Positions 1-9,189 of a stretch of 64,000 nt of DNA are shown here, one piece after another. How positions within the stretch are numbered: the stretch's first letter is position 1; each line of letters starts with the position of its first letter. This stretch comes from Chitinophagaceae bacterium. Its GTDB lineage: Bacteria > Bacteroidota > Bacteroidia > Chitinophagales > Chitinophagaceae. The stretch lies in the NCBI GenBank assembly GCA_016710165.1, contig JADJLJ010000001.1, positions 620,001 through 684,000 of the forward strand. The letters run 5' to 3'. The notes below the pieces were generated by a model, which was given only the letters and a program-made list of their open reading frames with translations, searched no databases and was not told the DNA's origin. A program made the translations under genes and the position numbers.

Positions 1-2595
1 GCTTGGTTTGGTAGAAAATCCTTCTAACGGAACAAGGCCTATTAACCAAACTACCAACAGGGGAAATGACTATACCAACCGGGTGGGCGATATGAACCCG
101 AATGATATCGAATCGATCACCGTTTTGAAAGGCCCCGAAGCAACGGCGCTATATGGCAGCCAGGCAAGTTCAGGTGCTATTGTTATCACCACAAAAAAGG
201 CCAAGGCATTTGAAGCAAAAAATTCAAATTGGGAGCTATAAATTATGATAATAGTTTCCGGCTTCAGTTTGTGGAAAGATTGCCCGAGTTATATACGGAT
301 TATGATATGGGCATCAATGGAAGACTCGATAGTAATTTTGCCTATTTCGGTCCCAAACTTGCTCCCGGTACAACCAGGAAGGACCAGGCTAAGGATTTCT
401 TTAAGACCGGGTTTTCACAAACACATAACCTAACGGTTGATGTCGGTAACAAGAACATGAGCTTTAAGGTTTCCGGTTCAGCTTTTAACCAGTCTGGTAC
501 AGTTCCTGACAACAAGTATACCCGTTATACAATCCGGATCAGTAACACCACGCGGTTTAAAAAGCTGTTTGACATAACCCCTGCCTTCACGTATACACAC
601 AGTATCAATAAAAAACCGATCCGGAGTTCCAACGGTTTTCTAACCACGCTCATGCGCTGGCCGGTGAATGATAACCTGAATAATATTTATAATGCCGATA
701 ATACAAAGAGAGAGATCTATACCAAAAAGGATGCCAATGAGGAATTCGATAATCCCCTTTGGAATGTGCATAACAACCGGAGCTATGATAAACTGAACAA
801 ACAAAATGCAACCCTTGGGATAAATATATATCCATTGAAATGGCTCACGCTGGCGGGTCGGTTTGGATATGAGACCTACAAAAATGATGGCTGGACCTTT
901 TATCATCCTGAAACCTATTTACTCACAAAAGCCACCCGTGGCTCACAGGATAATTACTACCGGAAATATGAAGGGTACAACCACACCATTACGGCCACTG
1001 CAAAGCACAGCCTGGGAAAGTTCAACGGAAGGCTGATGGTAGGTACCATGTGGCAGGATTATAAGACCAGCGCCTGGTCGGTTTTTGGAAACGGTATTGC
1101 CGATGCCACCACGTTCAAGTTTGATCCTTCGCGTATCGGGGACTCCTCAACCACTGCTGTCTCTTCCAGGAACTGGTTGTATCGTAATAAAACGTTCAAC
1201 GATTTTAATTACAGGCAGATACGGCAACTGGCTTATTTTGGTGAAGTGGCCCTGAACTGGAACAATATTGTCTTCCTCAACTATACGCATCGTTTTGAAG
1301 AGGGTTCCACCCTGCCAAAAATAAACCGGAAAGTGAATTATCCTGCCGGAAGCGTCAGTGTGATATTCACAGACCTCATCAAACCGCTTAAGAATAGCAA
1401 TTTCCTGACCTATGGCAAGATAAGGGCTTCGCTGGCAAGCACCGCTAAATCGAATAGCCCTTATTCCAATCAGTCATTTTTCATTTTGCAAACTTCCAGT
1501 GGCGGAGGTTTTGGATATGATTTCAATAATTCCAATTTCTTACTGGAACCCGAGAAGCAATCAACCTATGAAGTGGGGATGGAGCTTCGTTTCTTAAAGA
1601 GCAGGCTGAGCATTGATGCTACGTATTATAATACACTAAATACAGACCAGATCCTGGAACTGGTACGAACCAGTTATGGCACCGGATTTATTTTAAATAC
1701 CTTAAACCTCAGCAGCACCCGCAACCGGGGCGTTGAGATCGCAGCCAGTTACCGGGTACTACAACAAACCGATCTTACCTGGAACCTGGGGCTGAACTTC
1801 ACAAAAAGCTGGAACAAACTGCTGACCCTGCCTAGTAACCTGCCGGAATTCTATATTTCGGATACCTGGCTGTACGGCAATGCAAGGGCTGGTTTGCAAA
1901 GAGGTGGCCCCACTACCAGTATCACCTCCTATGGTTACCAGCGCAACAACAAAGGACAGATCCTGATCGAACAAACTTCCGGTCTTCCACTCACCGATAA
2001 TAACTTTAAGGTCAGGGGTGACCGGAACCCGGATTTCACGCTGGGTGTGAATAACAATATCCGGTTTAAAAACTGGACAATCAGTATGCTCTGGGATATC
2101 AAAGTGGGTGGTGATGTATTTAATGGAAATGAATTATTTCTTACAACGATCGGAAGGAGCAGGTTGACCGCTGACCGGGAAACACCTAAAATTGTTCAGG
2201 GCGTGTTAAAAGACGGACTGGAGAATACGGCCAACCCTACACCCAATAACATCGTAATATACCCGTACCTCAATAATTCCTACTATACAGGTGCTGCAAC
2301 AAGTGCCTTGTTCAATGAAGAGTATTTTATTGAAAAAGATGTAAACTACATGAGGATGAGGGATCTTACGGTCACTTATAATTTCAGGAATATGATCAAG
2401 AAATTAAAAGTATTTAAAACACTCAGTGTATTCATGACCGGCAATAACCTGATACTGATCTCAAATTACACCGGCGCCGACCCTGCTGTGAACGGTACCA
2501 CACCGGGAACCCGGGGCGTGGGTGCTTTTGGTTTTGATTTTGCAACAGTACCTGAACCAATCAGTTTGAACTTTGGTCTGCGGGCAGGGTTTTAA
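1..2595 (+). CDS. SusC/RagA-type TonB-linked outer-membrane transporter (5' truncated, one frameshift)
   Basis: This is the 3' part of a SusC-family beta-barrel, which imports oligomers captured by its SusD lipoprotein across the outer membrane using TonB energy. The first ~75 codons (frame of base 2) are the end of the plug domain, with the typical IESITVLKGPEATALYGSQA and GAIVITTKK motifs. The rest (frame of base 229) is barrel and ends at a terminal aromatic (LRAGF). The two parts are in different frames. The break falls at the A6 run 217-222, and one extra A gives a continuous AKKFKLGAINYDNSFR, as expected for the family. The start lies upstream of the window. The SusD gene follows after 25 bp. 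No glycan-degrading enzyme is nearby, so the substrate is unknown. The run also forms the heptamer A AAA AAT, a possible -1 slip site, but an indel is more likely. Confidence 0.93.
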
Positions 2596-2620
2596 TAAAT
2601 AAACTTTAAAAAAATAATTT

Positions 2621-4249
2621 ATGAAATCAATAAAATATTTATTCATTTTATCGCTCGCAGGTTTTTGGATGGCATCCTGTACCAAAAAGCTGGATGAAGC
2701 CTACCTGAATCCGAATGCACCGGTGAAAGTAAAACCATCGGAGTTATTACCGCCTATCCACTACCAGATGGCGATCAACCTGCAGGAAGATTTCCTTTAT
2801 CTTGGTACCACGGCCCAGGTATATGCATGCAGGTATACATTTGCCAATGTTCCTGCAGTTACCCGTGACAGAACGATCACCCGGCATGAAATGATGGGTT
2901 GGTTCCCGGGAGTGGATAACAGCGGCGCTATCTGGCGCATGAATTACTGGAACCTGGGTCCTAATCTTAATAAAATGATCGAATGGGCTGCCGAAGAAGA
3001 TCAGTGGGATTATGTGGCTGCCGGTTACGCCCTGCAAGCCTGGAGCTGGCTGACCCTTACCGATTACCATGGTGAAGTGATCCTGGATGAAGCTTTTAAT
3101 ACCAGCCTGCTTGCTTTTAAATATAATACACAGGACAAGGTATACGACCATGTAAGGAACCTCTGTAAACAGGCTCTGGATAACTTTGACAGGGCTGGTA
3201 CCGCAAGCGGTGACTTTGCTGCGGCCGACCAGTGGTTTTATGGCGGAGATCTTAATAAATGGAAAAAATTTGTGTACGGGATAATGGCCCGCAGCTATAA
3301 CCATCTTTCCAATAAATCAACCTATAAGCCCGACTCGGTGATCTATTATTGCGACAAGGCCATGCAAATACCCGGGGAAGATGCCACATATAAATTCGTA
3401 GGTGGCACGGTTAACAACCAGAATAATTACTGGGGCAGGTTCAGGGCCAACAATACCACGCTTCGCCAGTCAAAGTATATTGTAGAATTAATGACGGGCA
3501 CGCAAGGCGCTGGCAGTACTTTCGGAGGCGTGGATGATCCCCGCCGCTGGTATATGCTTTGCACCGGTACCGGTACAGAAGTGAACAACATGTATGGAAT
3601 TACGGCGACCAAAGGTGAACTCCCCCTGGCCACCGCCCAGCGACCGACAAATTTCTGGGGCGCTACCATTGTCCCTACTGTTGATACCGCCCGGTTTATT
3701 TTCCGGGATAATGCCGAGTTCCCTTTCATGACATCGTCTGAGATCCAGTTCATGAAGGCCGAGGCAGCCTTCCGTAAAGGCGATAAACCACTTGCATTGG
3801 CTGCATACAGGCAAGGCATTTCGCAGCACTATGACATGCTGCTCAGCAGGTACAATGTGAACATCAGGCCGGCAAGAGTGATGACGGCAGGCACCCGGGA
3901 TGCATTCCTTGCAAACCCCGCTGTTGTGCCCACTTCTGCCAACCTTAGTTTGAGTCATATCATGCAGCAGAAATATATTGCTCTCTGGGGTTATGGTATT
4001 TTAGAAGCCTGGACCGATCTGAGAAGATTTCACTATACCGACCTTGATCCAATGACCGGCAATCAGGTATTCTACTCTTTCACTCCCCCGCAGGGACTTG
4101 ACCTTTGGCCGGATAATGGCGGTAAACTCAGCTACAGGGTAAGGCCACGGCACAATTCAGAATATGTGTGGAACATAGCGGAGCTTGCTGTGTTTGGTGG
4201 AGACCTTGCTGATTATCACACCAAAGAAATGTGGTTCTCGTTACCTTAA
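2621..4249 (+). CDS. SusD/RagB family nutrient-binding outer-membrane lipoprotein
   Basis: This 542-residue surface lipoprotein is the partner of the SusC just upstream and should cap the transporter and bind its substrate. The signal peptide ends in a lipobox with Cys20 (WMASC), followed by Thr-Lys-Lys. The body resembles the SusD-like_2 subfamily: an N-terminal helical TPR-like part (about residues 60-200) and a C-terminal stretch with IQFMKAEAAFRKGD and an ALWGYGILEAWTDLRRF motif. The first ATG fits the signal peptide. It is cotranscribed with SusC (25 bp gap) and the DUF4397 lipoprotein (20 bp gap). Substrate specificity cannot be read from the sequence. Confidence 0.92.
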   Translation: MKSIKYLFILSLAGFWMASCTKKLDEAYLNPNAPVKVKPSELLPPIHYQMAINLQEDFLYLGTTAQVYACRYTFANVPAVTRDRTITRHEMMGWFPGVDNSGAIWRMNYWNLGPNLNKMIEWAAEEDQWDYVAAGYALQAWSWLTLTDYHGEVILDEAFNTSLLAFKYNTQDKVYDHVRNLCKQALDNFDRAGTASGDFAAADQWFYGGDLNKWKKFVYGIMARSYNHLSNKSTYKPDSVIYYCDKAMQIPGEDATYKFVGGTVNNQNNYWGRFRANNTTLRQSKYIVELMTGTQGAGSTFGGVDDPRRWYMLCTGTGTEVNNMYGITATKGELPLATAQRPTNFWGATIVPTVDTARFIFRDNAEFPFMTSSEIQFMKAEAAFRKGDKPLALAAYRQGISQHYDMLLSRYNVNIRPARVMTAGTRDAFLANPAVVPTSANLSLSHIMQQKYIALWGYGILEAWTDLRRFHYTDLDPMTGNQVFYSFTPPQGLDLWPDNGGKLSYRVRPRHNSEYVWNIAELAVFGGDLADYHTKEMWFSLP

Positions 4250-4269
4250 CCTTAACTAAAAAGACAATT

Positions 4270-5043
4270 ATGAAAAGGATACTATTTTCGGTTATTATTT
4301 CAGTACTGTTTTTGAGTGCCTGTCAGAAAAATGATCTTAATGAAAACAAGACCTGGGATTATGTTCCTACCGGTTCGGCGCTCTTAAAATTCCTGAATTC
4401 CTATACTGCATTAACACCGTCCCTTGGTACACCTGCCAATGGCCCAACGGTGGACTATTATGTAAACAATCAGAAGCTGAATGCCACAGCTATAGGCTAT
4501 ACAACCCTTTACCCGAATGTAAGCGGTGCATTTGCTGCAGCGCCCAACGGCGTGGTCAATATTAAAGCCGTGCTGAACCGCAGTACGGGAACCGGCCTGC
4601 CCAGCGACACGATCGCTAACTACAGTTTTACCCTGGCGCCGGAGAAGGCACACAGTGTGATACTGGTTGATCCCCTGCCAAATCCAACACCGGCCACCCC
4701 CAATCTAATGGTGGTACAGGAATCGGTTAGCATGCCCGCTTATGGAAAATATAAGATCCGTTTGCTGAACCTGGTTGTGAATACAGATCTTTATGAATTG
4801 TACAATTCCACCACCGCAACTATTCTTACGGCAGGCATTCCGTACAAAAATTTATCTGACTGGATTGAATTACCAATGACCACAACCAGCCAGGCTATCC
4901 AGTTAAGGAAAGTGGGAACTACAACCTCTCTTGGATCAATAAACCTGACTCCCGGCAACCAGCGTTCATACACGTTCTGGGCAAGGGGTAATACGGCTGT
5001 AACCGGAAGGGCGATCAGTTTAACCAGTTATATCACACAATAA
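4270..5043 (+). CDS. DUF4397-like lipoprotein, third gene of the SusCD operon
   Basis: This lipoprotein of about 257 residues has a clear signal peptide and lipobox (FLSAC, Cys18). I chose the ATG at 4270 because the in-frame codons before it (from 4231) overlap the SusD gene and would bury the signal peptide. The body has two related beta-rich segments, FLNSYTALTPSLGTPANG...VDYYVNNQKL and YKIRLLNLVVNTDLYELYN. These are typical of DUF4397 domains, which look like tandem immunoglobulin-like folds. Its place after SusD suggests a surface-exposed accessory glycan-binding lipoprotein, analogous in position to SusE/SusF but not homologous. It ends 18 bp before a strong terminator. Confidence 0.8.
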   Translation: MKRILFSVIISVLFLSACQKNDLNENKTWDYVPTGSALLKFLNSYTALTPSLGTPANGPTVDYYVNNQKLNATAIGYTTLYPNVSGAFAAAPNGVVNIKAVLNRSTGTGLPSDTIANYSFTLAPEKAHSVILVDPLPNPTPATPNLMVVQESVSMPAYGKYKIRLLNLVVNTDLYELYNSTTATILTAGIPYKNLSDWIELPMTTTSQAIQLRKVGTTTSLGSINLTPGNQRSYTFWARGNTAVTGRAISLTSYITQ

Positions 5044-5061
5044 ACAGAACCTATTACAAAC

Positions 5062-5094
5062 AAAAAAGGCTTTCCCCACCGGAAAGCCTTTTTT
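5062..5094 (+). terminator. Rho-independent terminator of the SusCD operon
   Basis: Perfect 8-bp stem GGCTTTCC (5068-5075) and GGAAAGCC (5081-5088) with a CCACC loop, preceded by six A and followed by six T. Stem and loop are short and stable, and it lies 18 bp after the stop codon of the DUF4397 gene. The flanking A-run would let it work in both directions, but the gene on the other strand ends 95 bp away. Confidence 0.88.
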
Positions 5095-5116
5095 GTTTGT
5101 GTATTTAAAAATTTAC

Positions 5117-5190
5117 CCTTTCAACCCTTCAACCTTTCAACCTTTCAACCCTTCAACCTTTCAACCTTTCAACCTTCAACCCTTCAACCT
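5117..5190. repeat. Short tandem repeat, unit (C)TTTCAACC/CTTCAACC
   Basis: About nine head-to-tail copies of a 7-9 bp unit built on TTCAACC, alternating between TTTCAACC and CCTTCAACC spellings. It fills the space between the operon terminator and the stop codon of the SpmA-SpmB gene, whose last codon lies in the array. The same unit in the same orientation recurs at 6571-6602 on the other side of that gene. There are no spacers, so it is not a CRISPR array. Confidence 0.85.
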
Positions 5191-6463
5191 ACCCAAAGAA
5201 CAAATACGCCAGTATGATGGAGGTGATGATGCCCACCAGGTCGGCCAGCAGCATGGCGCCGATGGAGTAACGGGTGTTCTTGATGGATACAGAACCAAAA
5301 TAAACTGCCACCACATAAAACGTGGTATCGGAAGTGCCCTGCAAAATCGCCGACAGGCGGCCGGCAAATGAATCAACCCCGTATGTGGTCATGGTACTCA
5401 CCATCATGCCCCGGGCACCGCTGCCGCTCATGGGTTTTATCAGTGCCGTTGGAAGGCCATCCACAAAACGGGTATCGGCTCCCATCATGGCAAATAAATT
5501 CTTCATCCCATCAATGATCACATCAAAAGTGCCGCTGGTACGCAGCATACTGATGGCTACCAGCATCCCCACCAGGTAAGGAATGATTTTAACGGCTGTT
5601 TCAAATCCACCCTTCGCCCCTTCCACAAAAGCATCAAATACATTTATCTTTTTGTACAAAGCGCCCAGGACGATCAACAAAAAAATGAGCAGGATCAATC
5701 CATTGCTCAATACCCTGGAAAAGGATTGTACCCCATCGGCGTTCAATGAATGCAGGTAAATGACCAGCAATGCAATGATGGACGATATGCCAAGTACCCA
5801 CAGCATGATCACGGGCTGGAACACTTTGATCCGTTGCCGGAAAGAAACGATCAGCATGGCGGCAATGGTGGCCACAAAAGTGGCGATCATACAGGGAATG
5901 AAAATATCGGTCGGGTTGGCTGCTTTCAGGGACGATCGCATGGCTATGATACTCACCGGTATCAGGGTAAGCCCCGAAGCATGCAGGCATAGGAACATGA
6001 TCTGCGAATTGGAAGCCGTTGTCTTGTCCGGGTTCAGTTCCTGCAGGCTTTCCATTGCTTTTAAACCAAAGGGGGTGGCCGCATTGTCGAGCCCCAGCAG
6101 GTTGGCCGAAAAATTCATCATCATATGTCCGTGCGCAGGATGCCCTTTGGGTACATCCGGGAAAAGCCTGGAGAAGAAAGGCCCGATGATCCTCGATAAT
6201 ACCCGTATCCCTCCTGCCCGCTCGGCAATATTCATAAAACCCATGAAAAGGGCCATGATGCCGATGAGTTTTAAACTCAGGTTCACCGCCGTCCAGCAGG
6301 TTTCAATGATGCCGTCCATCTTCAGCGGGTTTGCAGGGTCATCGGCCTTACCCACCACCATCCAGCTGAAAATATCTGCATGGCCCGGAAAGAAGATACA
6401 CTTGATACCGGCCACCAGTATTGCCACAATGATAAACCCCGACCATATCCTGCTTAATGCCAT
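5189..6463 (-). CDS. SpmA-SpmB fusion, nucleoside-recognition (Gate) domain membrane protein
   Basis: This 424-residue polytopic membrane protein joins the spore maturation proteins A and B families in one chain. The SpmA-like half (about residues 1-205) holds an N-terminal membrane segment and the conserved MMMNFSANLLGLDNAATPFG stretch. The SpmB-like half (about 215-424) has the Gate-domain region GAKGGFETAVKIIPYLVGML and the end motif LQGTSDTTFYVVAVYFGSV. Around ten membrane segments are visible. In non-sporulating Bacteroidota this fusion is common and its transported or sensed molecule is not established. The gene is single, on the minus strand, and lies between two copies of the same TTCAACC repeat. 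Confidence 0.9.
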   Translation of the reverse strand: MALSRIWSGFIIVAILVAGIKCIFFPGHADIFSWMVVGKADDPANPLKMDGIIETCWTAVNLSLKLIGIMALFMGFMNIAERAGGIRVLSRIIGPFFSRLFPDVPKGHPAHGHMMMNFSANLLGLDNAATPFGLKAMESLQELNPDKTTASNSQIMFLCLHASGLTLIPVSIIAMRSSLKAANPTDIFIPCMIATFVATIAAMLIVSFRQRIKVFQPVIMLWVLGISSIIALLVIYLHSLNADGVQSFSRVLSNGLILLIFLLIVLGALYKKINVFDAFVEGAKGGFETAVKIIPYLVGMLVAISMLRTSGTFDVIIDGMKNLFAMMGADTRFVDGLPTALIKPMSGSGARGMMVSTMTTYGVDSFAGRLSAILQGTSDTTFYVVAVYFGSVSIKNTRYSIGAMLLADLVGIITSIILAYLFFG

Positions 6464-6570
6464 AGAAGTAATGAGTTAGAAGTTATAAGTTGTAAGTCTT
6501 AGGTAATAAGTAATGGATTACGGATTGAAAGTTAGTTAATTCTTTTAAAAGATATGTTCCATTTTAACCT

Positions 6571-6602
6571 CTAAACCCTTCAACCTTTCAACCCTTCAAC
6601 CT
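6571..6602. repeat. Short tandem repeat, TTCAACC unit, second copy of the 5.1-kb type
   Basis: Four units of CCTTCAACC/TTTCAACC in the same orientation as the array at 5117-5190. Together they bracket the SpmA-SpmB gene. This copy lies just upstream of the likely ychF promoter box (6611-6618), in the place where a -33 element would be expected. Confidence 0.75.
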
Positions 6603-6610
6603 TAATCCCT

Positions 6611-6618
6611 TACCTTTG
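6611..6618 (+). promoter_or_regulatory. Likely ychF promoter, Bacteroidota -7 box TACCTTTG
   Basis: TACCTTTG matches the Bacteroidota -7 consensus TAnnTTTG and lies 41 bp before the ychF start codon. No good TTTG -33 element stands 19-21 bp upstream, because that position is occupied by the TTCAACC repeat. The call therefore rests on the -7 box alone. Confidence 0.45.
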
Positions 6619-6658
6619 CGCCGATTTTTATTTTTGACTTTTTAATTTTTAATTCAAG

Positions 6659-7756
6659 ATGGCTTTAAAAGCAGGGATTGTGGGACTGCCCAATGTAGGA
6701 AAATCAACCTTATTCAATGCGGTGAGCAACAGCGCCAAGGCACAGGCGAGCAACTACCGGTTCTGTACCATCGAACCCAATACCGGCCTGGTGAATGTAC
6801 CCGACCCCCGGCTGGATAAGCTGGCCGGACTGGTGAAGCCTGACCGGATCGTTCCAACGCAGATCGAGATCGTTGATATAGCGGGCCTGGTTCGTGGCGC
6901 CAGCAAGGGCGAAGGGCTGGGCAATAAATTCCTGGCCAATATACGGGAAGTGGATGCCATCATTCATGTGATACGCTGTTTTGAAGATGAGAATATATTA
7001 AGAGATGAAGGCCCCATCCACCCGGTGAGTGATAAGGAGATCATTGAGACCGAACTGCAGCTGAAAGACCTGGAAAGCGTGGAAAAGAAACTGCAGCGTA
7101 CCGAAAAGCTGGCCAAGACCGACCCGAAGATGAAGGCCGAACTGGATGTACTGCTTCGTTGCAAAGAACACCTGGACAAAGGAAAGAATATCCTGTCACT
7201 CGGTTTAAGCAAAGAAGAAAAGACCGCCATTGCCGACCTCTTCCTGCTCACCGATAAACCCATTCTGTATGTGGCCAATGTGGATGAGGCAAGCATGCAT
7301 ACCGGCAATAAATTTTCGGCTGCACTCATTGAAGCGGTCAAGAACGAAGGCAATGAAGTGATCGTGATGACCAATGCCATTGAAGCACAGATCGCCGAGT
7401 TTGAGAACGCGGAGGACAAGGCCATGTTCATGGAGGAATACAAAATGGATGAACCGGCATTGGATCGCCTGATCCACTCCACCTATAAGCTTCTCAACCT
7501 CTCAACGTACTTCACTGCCGGTGTGCAGGAAGTACGGGCATGGACCATTCACAAGGGATGGAAAGCACCCCAGGCTGCCAGTGTGATCCATACCGATTTT
7601 GAAAAAGGATTCATCAAGGCCGAAGTGATCGCCTACGATGATTTTATTAAATACGGCTCCGAAGCTGCCTGCAGGGAGAATGGCCGCCTGCGCATAGAAG
7701 GAAAAGAATATTTGGTACAGGACGGTGACGTGATGCATTTCCGGTTCAATGTTTAA
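6659..7756 (+). CDS. ychF: Redox-regulated ATPase YchF (Obg/OLA1 family)
   Basis: This 365-residue P-loop NTPase of the YchF/OLA1 family binds the ribosome and is linked to translation and stress responses. Visible are the P-loop GLPNVGKST (about residues 8-16), the switch region NYRFCTIEPN, the G3 region DIAGLVRGASKGEGLGN, a coiled-coil insertion (about 130-200), and the C-terminal TGS domain ending in the conserved VQDGDVMHFRFNV. Family members prefer ATP because the G4 motif departs from NKxD, and here the corresponding stretch reads TNAIEAQI. Full length. It is a single gene with its own -7 box. Confidence 0.97.
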   Translation: MALKAGIVGLPNVGKSTLFNAVSNSAKAQASNYRFCTIEPNTGLVNVPDPRLDKLAGLVKPDRIVPTQIEIVDIAGLVRGASKGEGLGNKFLANIREVDAIIHVIRCFEDENILRDEGPIHPVSDKEIIETELQLKDLESVEKKLQRTEKLAKTDPKMKAELDVLLRCKEHLDKGKNILSLGLSKEEKTAIADLFLLTDKPILYVANVDEASMHTGNKFSAALIEAVKNEGNEVIVMTNAIEAQIAEFENAEDKAMFMEEYKMDEPALDRLIHSTYKLLNLSTYFTAGVQEVRAWTIHKGWKAPQAASVIHTDFEKGFIKAEVIAYDDFIKYGSEAACRENGRLRIEGKEYLVQDGDVMHFRFNV

Positions 7757-7887
7757 GTTTTAGTTTTACCGGAAAGCAATGTATTAGCATTGGCCTGCGA
7801 ACCTATAACATGGCTTCTGGGTCCGGCCGTGAAACTGCAGGTTTTCGAAATGTATTAAGAAACAGAAACAAAAAACCCGGCATCCAT

Positions 7888-9065
7888 ATGCGTTATGCCT
7901 CTACCAGGAGATGGATCTTACCTGCAATTGTTGTTTCGCAATTCTTTTGTACTTCTTTATGGTTTGCAGGCAATGCGATCATGCCCGATCTCATTAGAAA
8001 CACCGGGGTTCCTGAAAGTTTTTTAGCCAACCTCACCAGTGCGGTGCAATTTGGCTTCATAGCGGGTACGTTAATTTTTGCCATCTTTACCCTTGCCGAC
8101 CGTTTTTCCCCTACCCGTGTCTTCTTCACCTGTTCCATCATTGCAGCGTTGTTCAACCTGGGAATGATCATTCGGGGTATTACACCGCAGATGCTGTTGT
8201 TGTTCCGGTTCTTAACCGGCTTTTTCCTGGCCGGTATTTATCCCGTTGGTATGAAGATAGCTGCCGATCATTTTCAGCAGGGGTTGGGAAGGTCACTGGG
8301 ATTTTTAGTGGGTGCCCTTGTTTTGGGAACATCCTTTCCACACCTGGTAAAAAGTACCATGGCCGGTCTTAACTGGGAATACGTGATCTATTCCATCTCG
8401 CTGCTTTCCGTTGCTGGCGGGCTGATCATGCTGGTTACCGTACCCGACGGACCATTCAGGAAGCCGGGCAACAAATTAAAATTAACGGCTTTTACCGTGG
8501 CATTCAGGAATAAAAATTTCCGGTCGGCCGCTTTTGGATATTTTGGACATATGTGGGAGTTGTATGCCTTTTGGGCCTTTGTTCCGGTGATGCTGGCAGC
8601 AAATAAAGCACACTATCAAACAGGCATCGATATTTCTCTTCTGTCTTTTATGATCATTGCCTGTGGCGGGGCCGCATGTGTGCTGGGTGGCCTGGTCTCC
8701 CGGCATTTTGGAGCAAAGAAAATAGCCACGGTTTCACTGTTCTTATCCTGTACATGCTGTTTGCTTTCCCCGTTCTTCCTTTTCAGCAGTTCGAACCCGC
8801 TGTTGACAGGGTTTCTTCTTTTTGGGGATTGGTCGTCATTGCCGACTCTCCCATGTTCTCCACCCTGGTTGCACAAAATGTTGCCGGAGAATTAAAAGGA
8901 ACAGCGCTTACCCTGGTGAACTGCATCGGTTTCTCCATTACCATCATCAGTATCCAGGTAATTAAGTCATTTGCTGCAGTCATTACTCCCCGGTACCTTT
9001 ATATGCTGCTTGCCATTGGCCCTGTACTGGGCCTTATTGCTTTGTGTAAAAATAAAAGTGACTGA
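7888..9065 (+). CDS. MFS transporter (one frameshift)
   Basis: Repaired length is about 392 residues with some 12 hydrophobic segments, typical of the major facilitator superfamily. I prefer the ATG at 7888 (MRYASTRRWILPAIVV). An in-frame ATG at 7810 would add a polar 26-residue leader. The N-terminal frame stops at about 8895 in non-homologous sequence, while the last four membrane segments (VVIADSPMFSTLVAQNV onward) are in another frame. The switch maps to the T5-G4 run 8819-8827, and one extra T restores LLTGFLLFWGLVVIADSP. It follows ychF by about 130 bp. The substrate is unknown. The odd-family look (AGELKGTALTLVNCIGFSI) resembles the CynX/NNP-like branch, but I would not name it. Confidence 0.85.
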
Positions 9066-9189
9066 TGTAATATTCAAAGTGCATTACCGCAGCGGTTTTT
9101 TTTAGCTTCTGCTAAAGCACAAGGAATAATCGATATCGAAAAGCCATTAACTTTTTAAGATAAAAGATCCGCTAAGAATTGAGTAGTCA

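Noticed and set aside
5189..6463. Evidence for sporulation from SpmA/SpmB
   Set aside because: The fusion is common in non-sporulating Bacteroidota, and no other sporulation gene is in the window.
5760..6479. 239-codon open frame on the plus strand
   Set aside because: It is antisense to the SpmA-SpmB gene, whose family blocks are clear.
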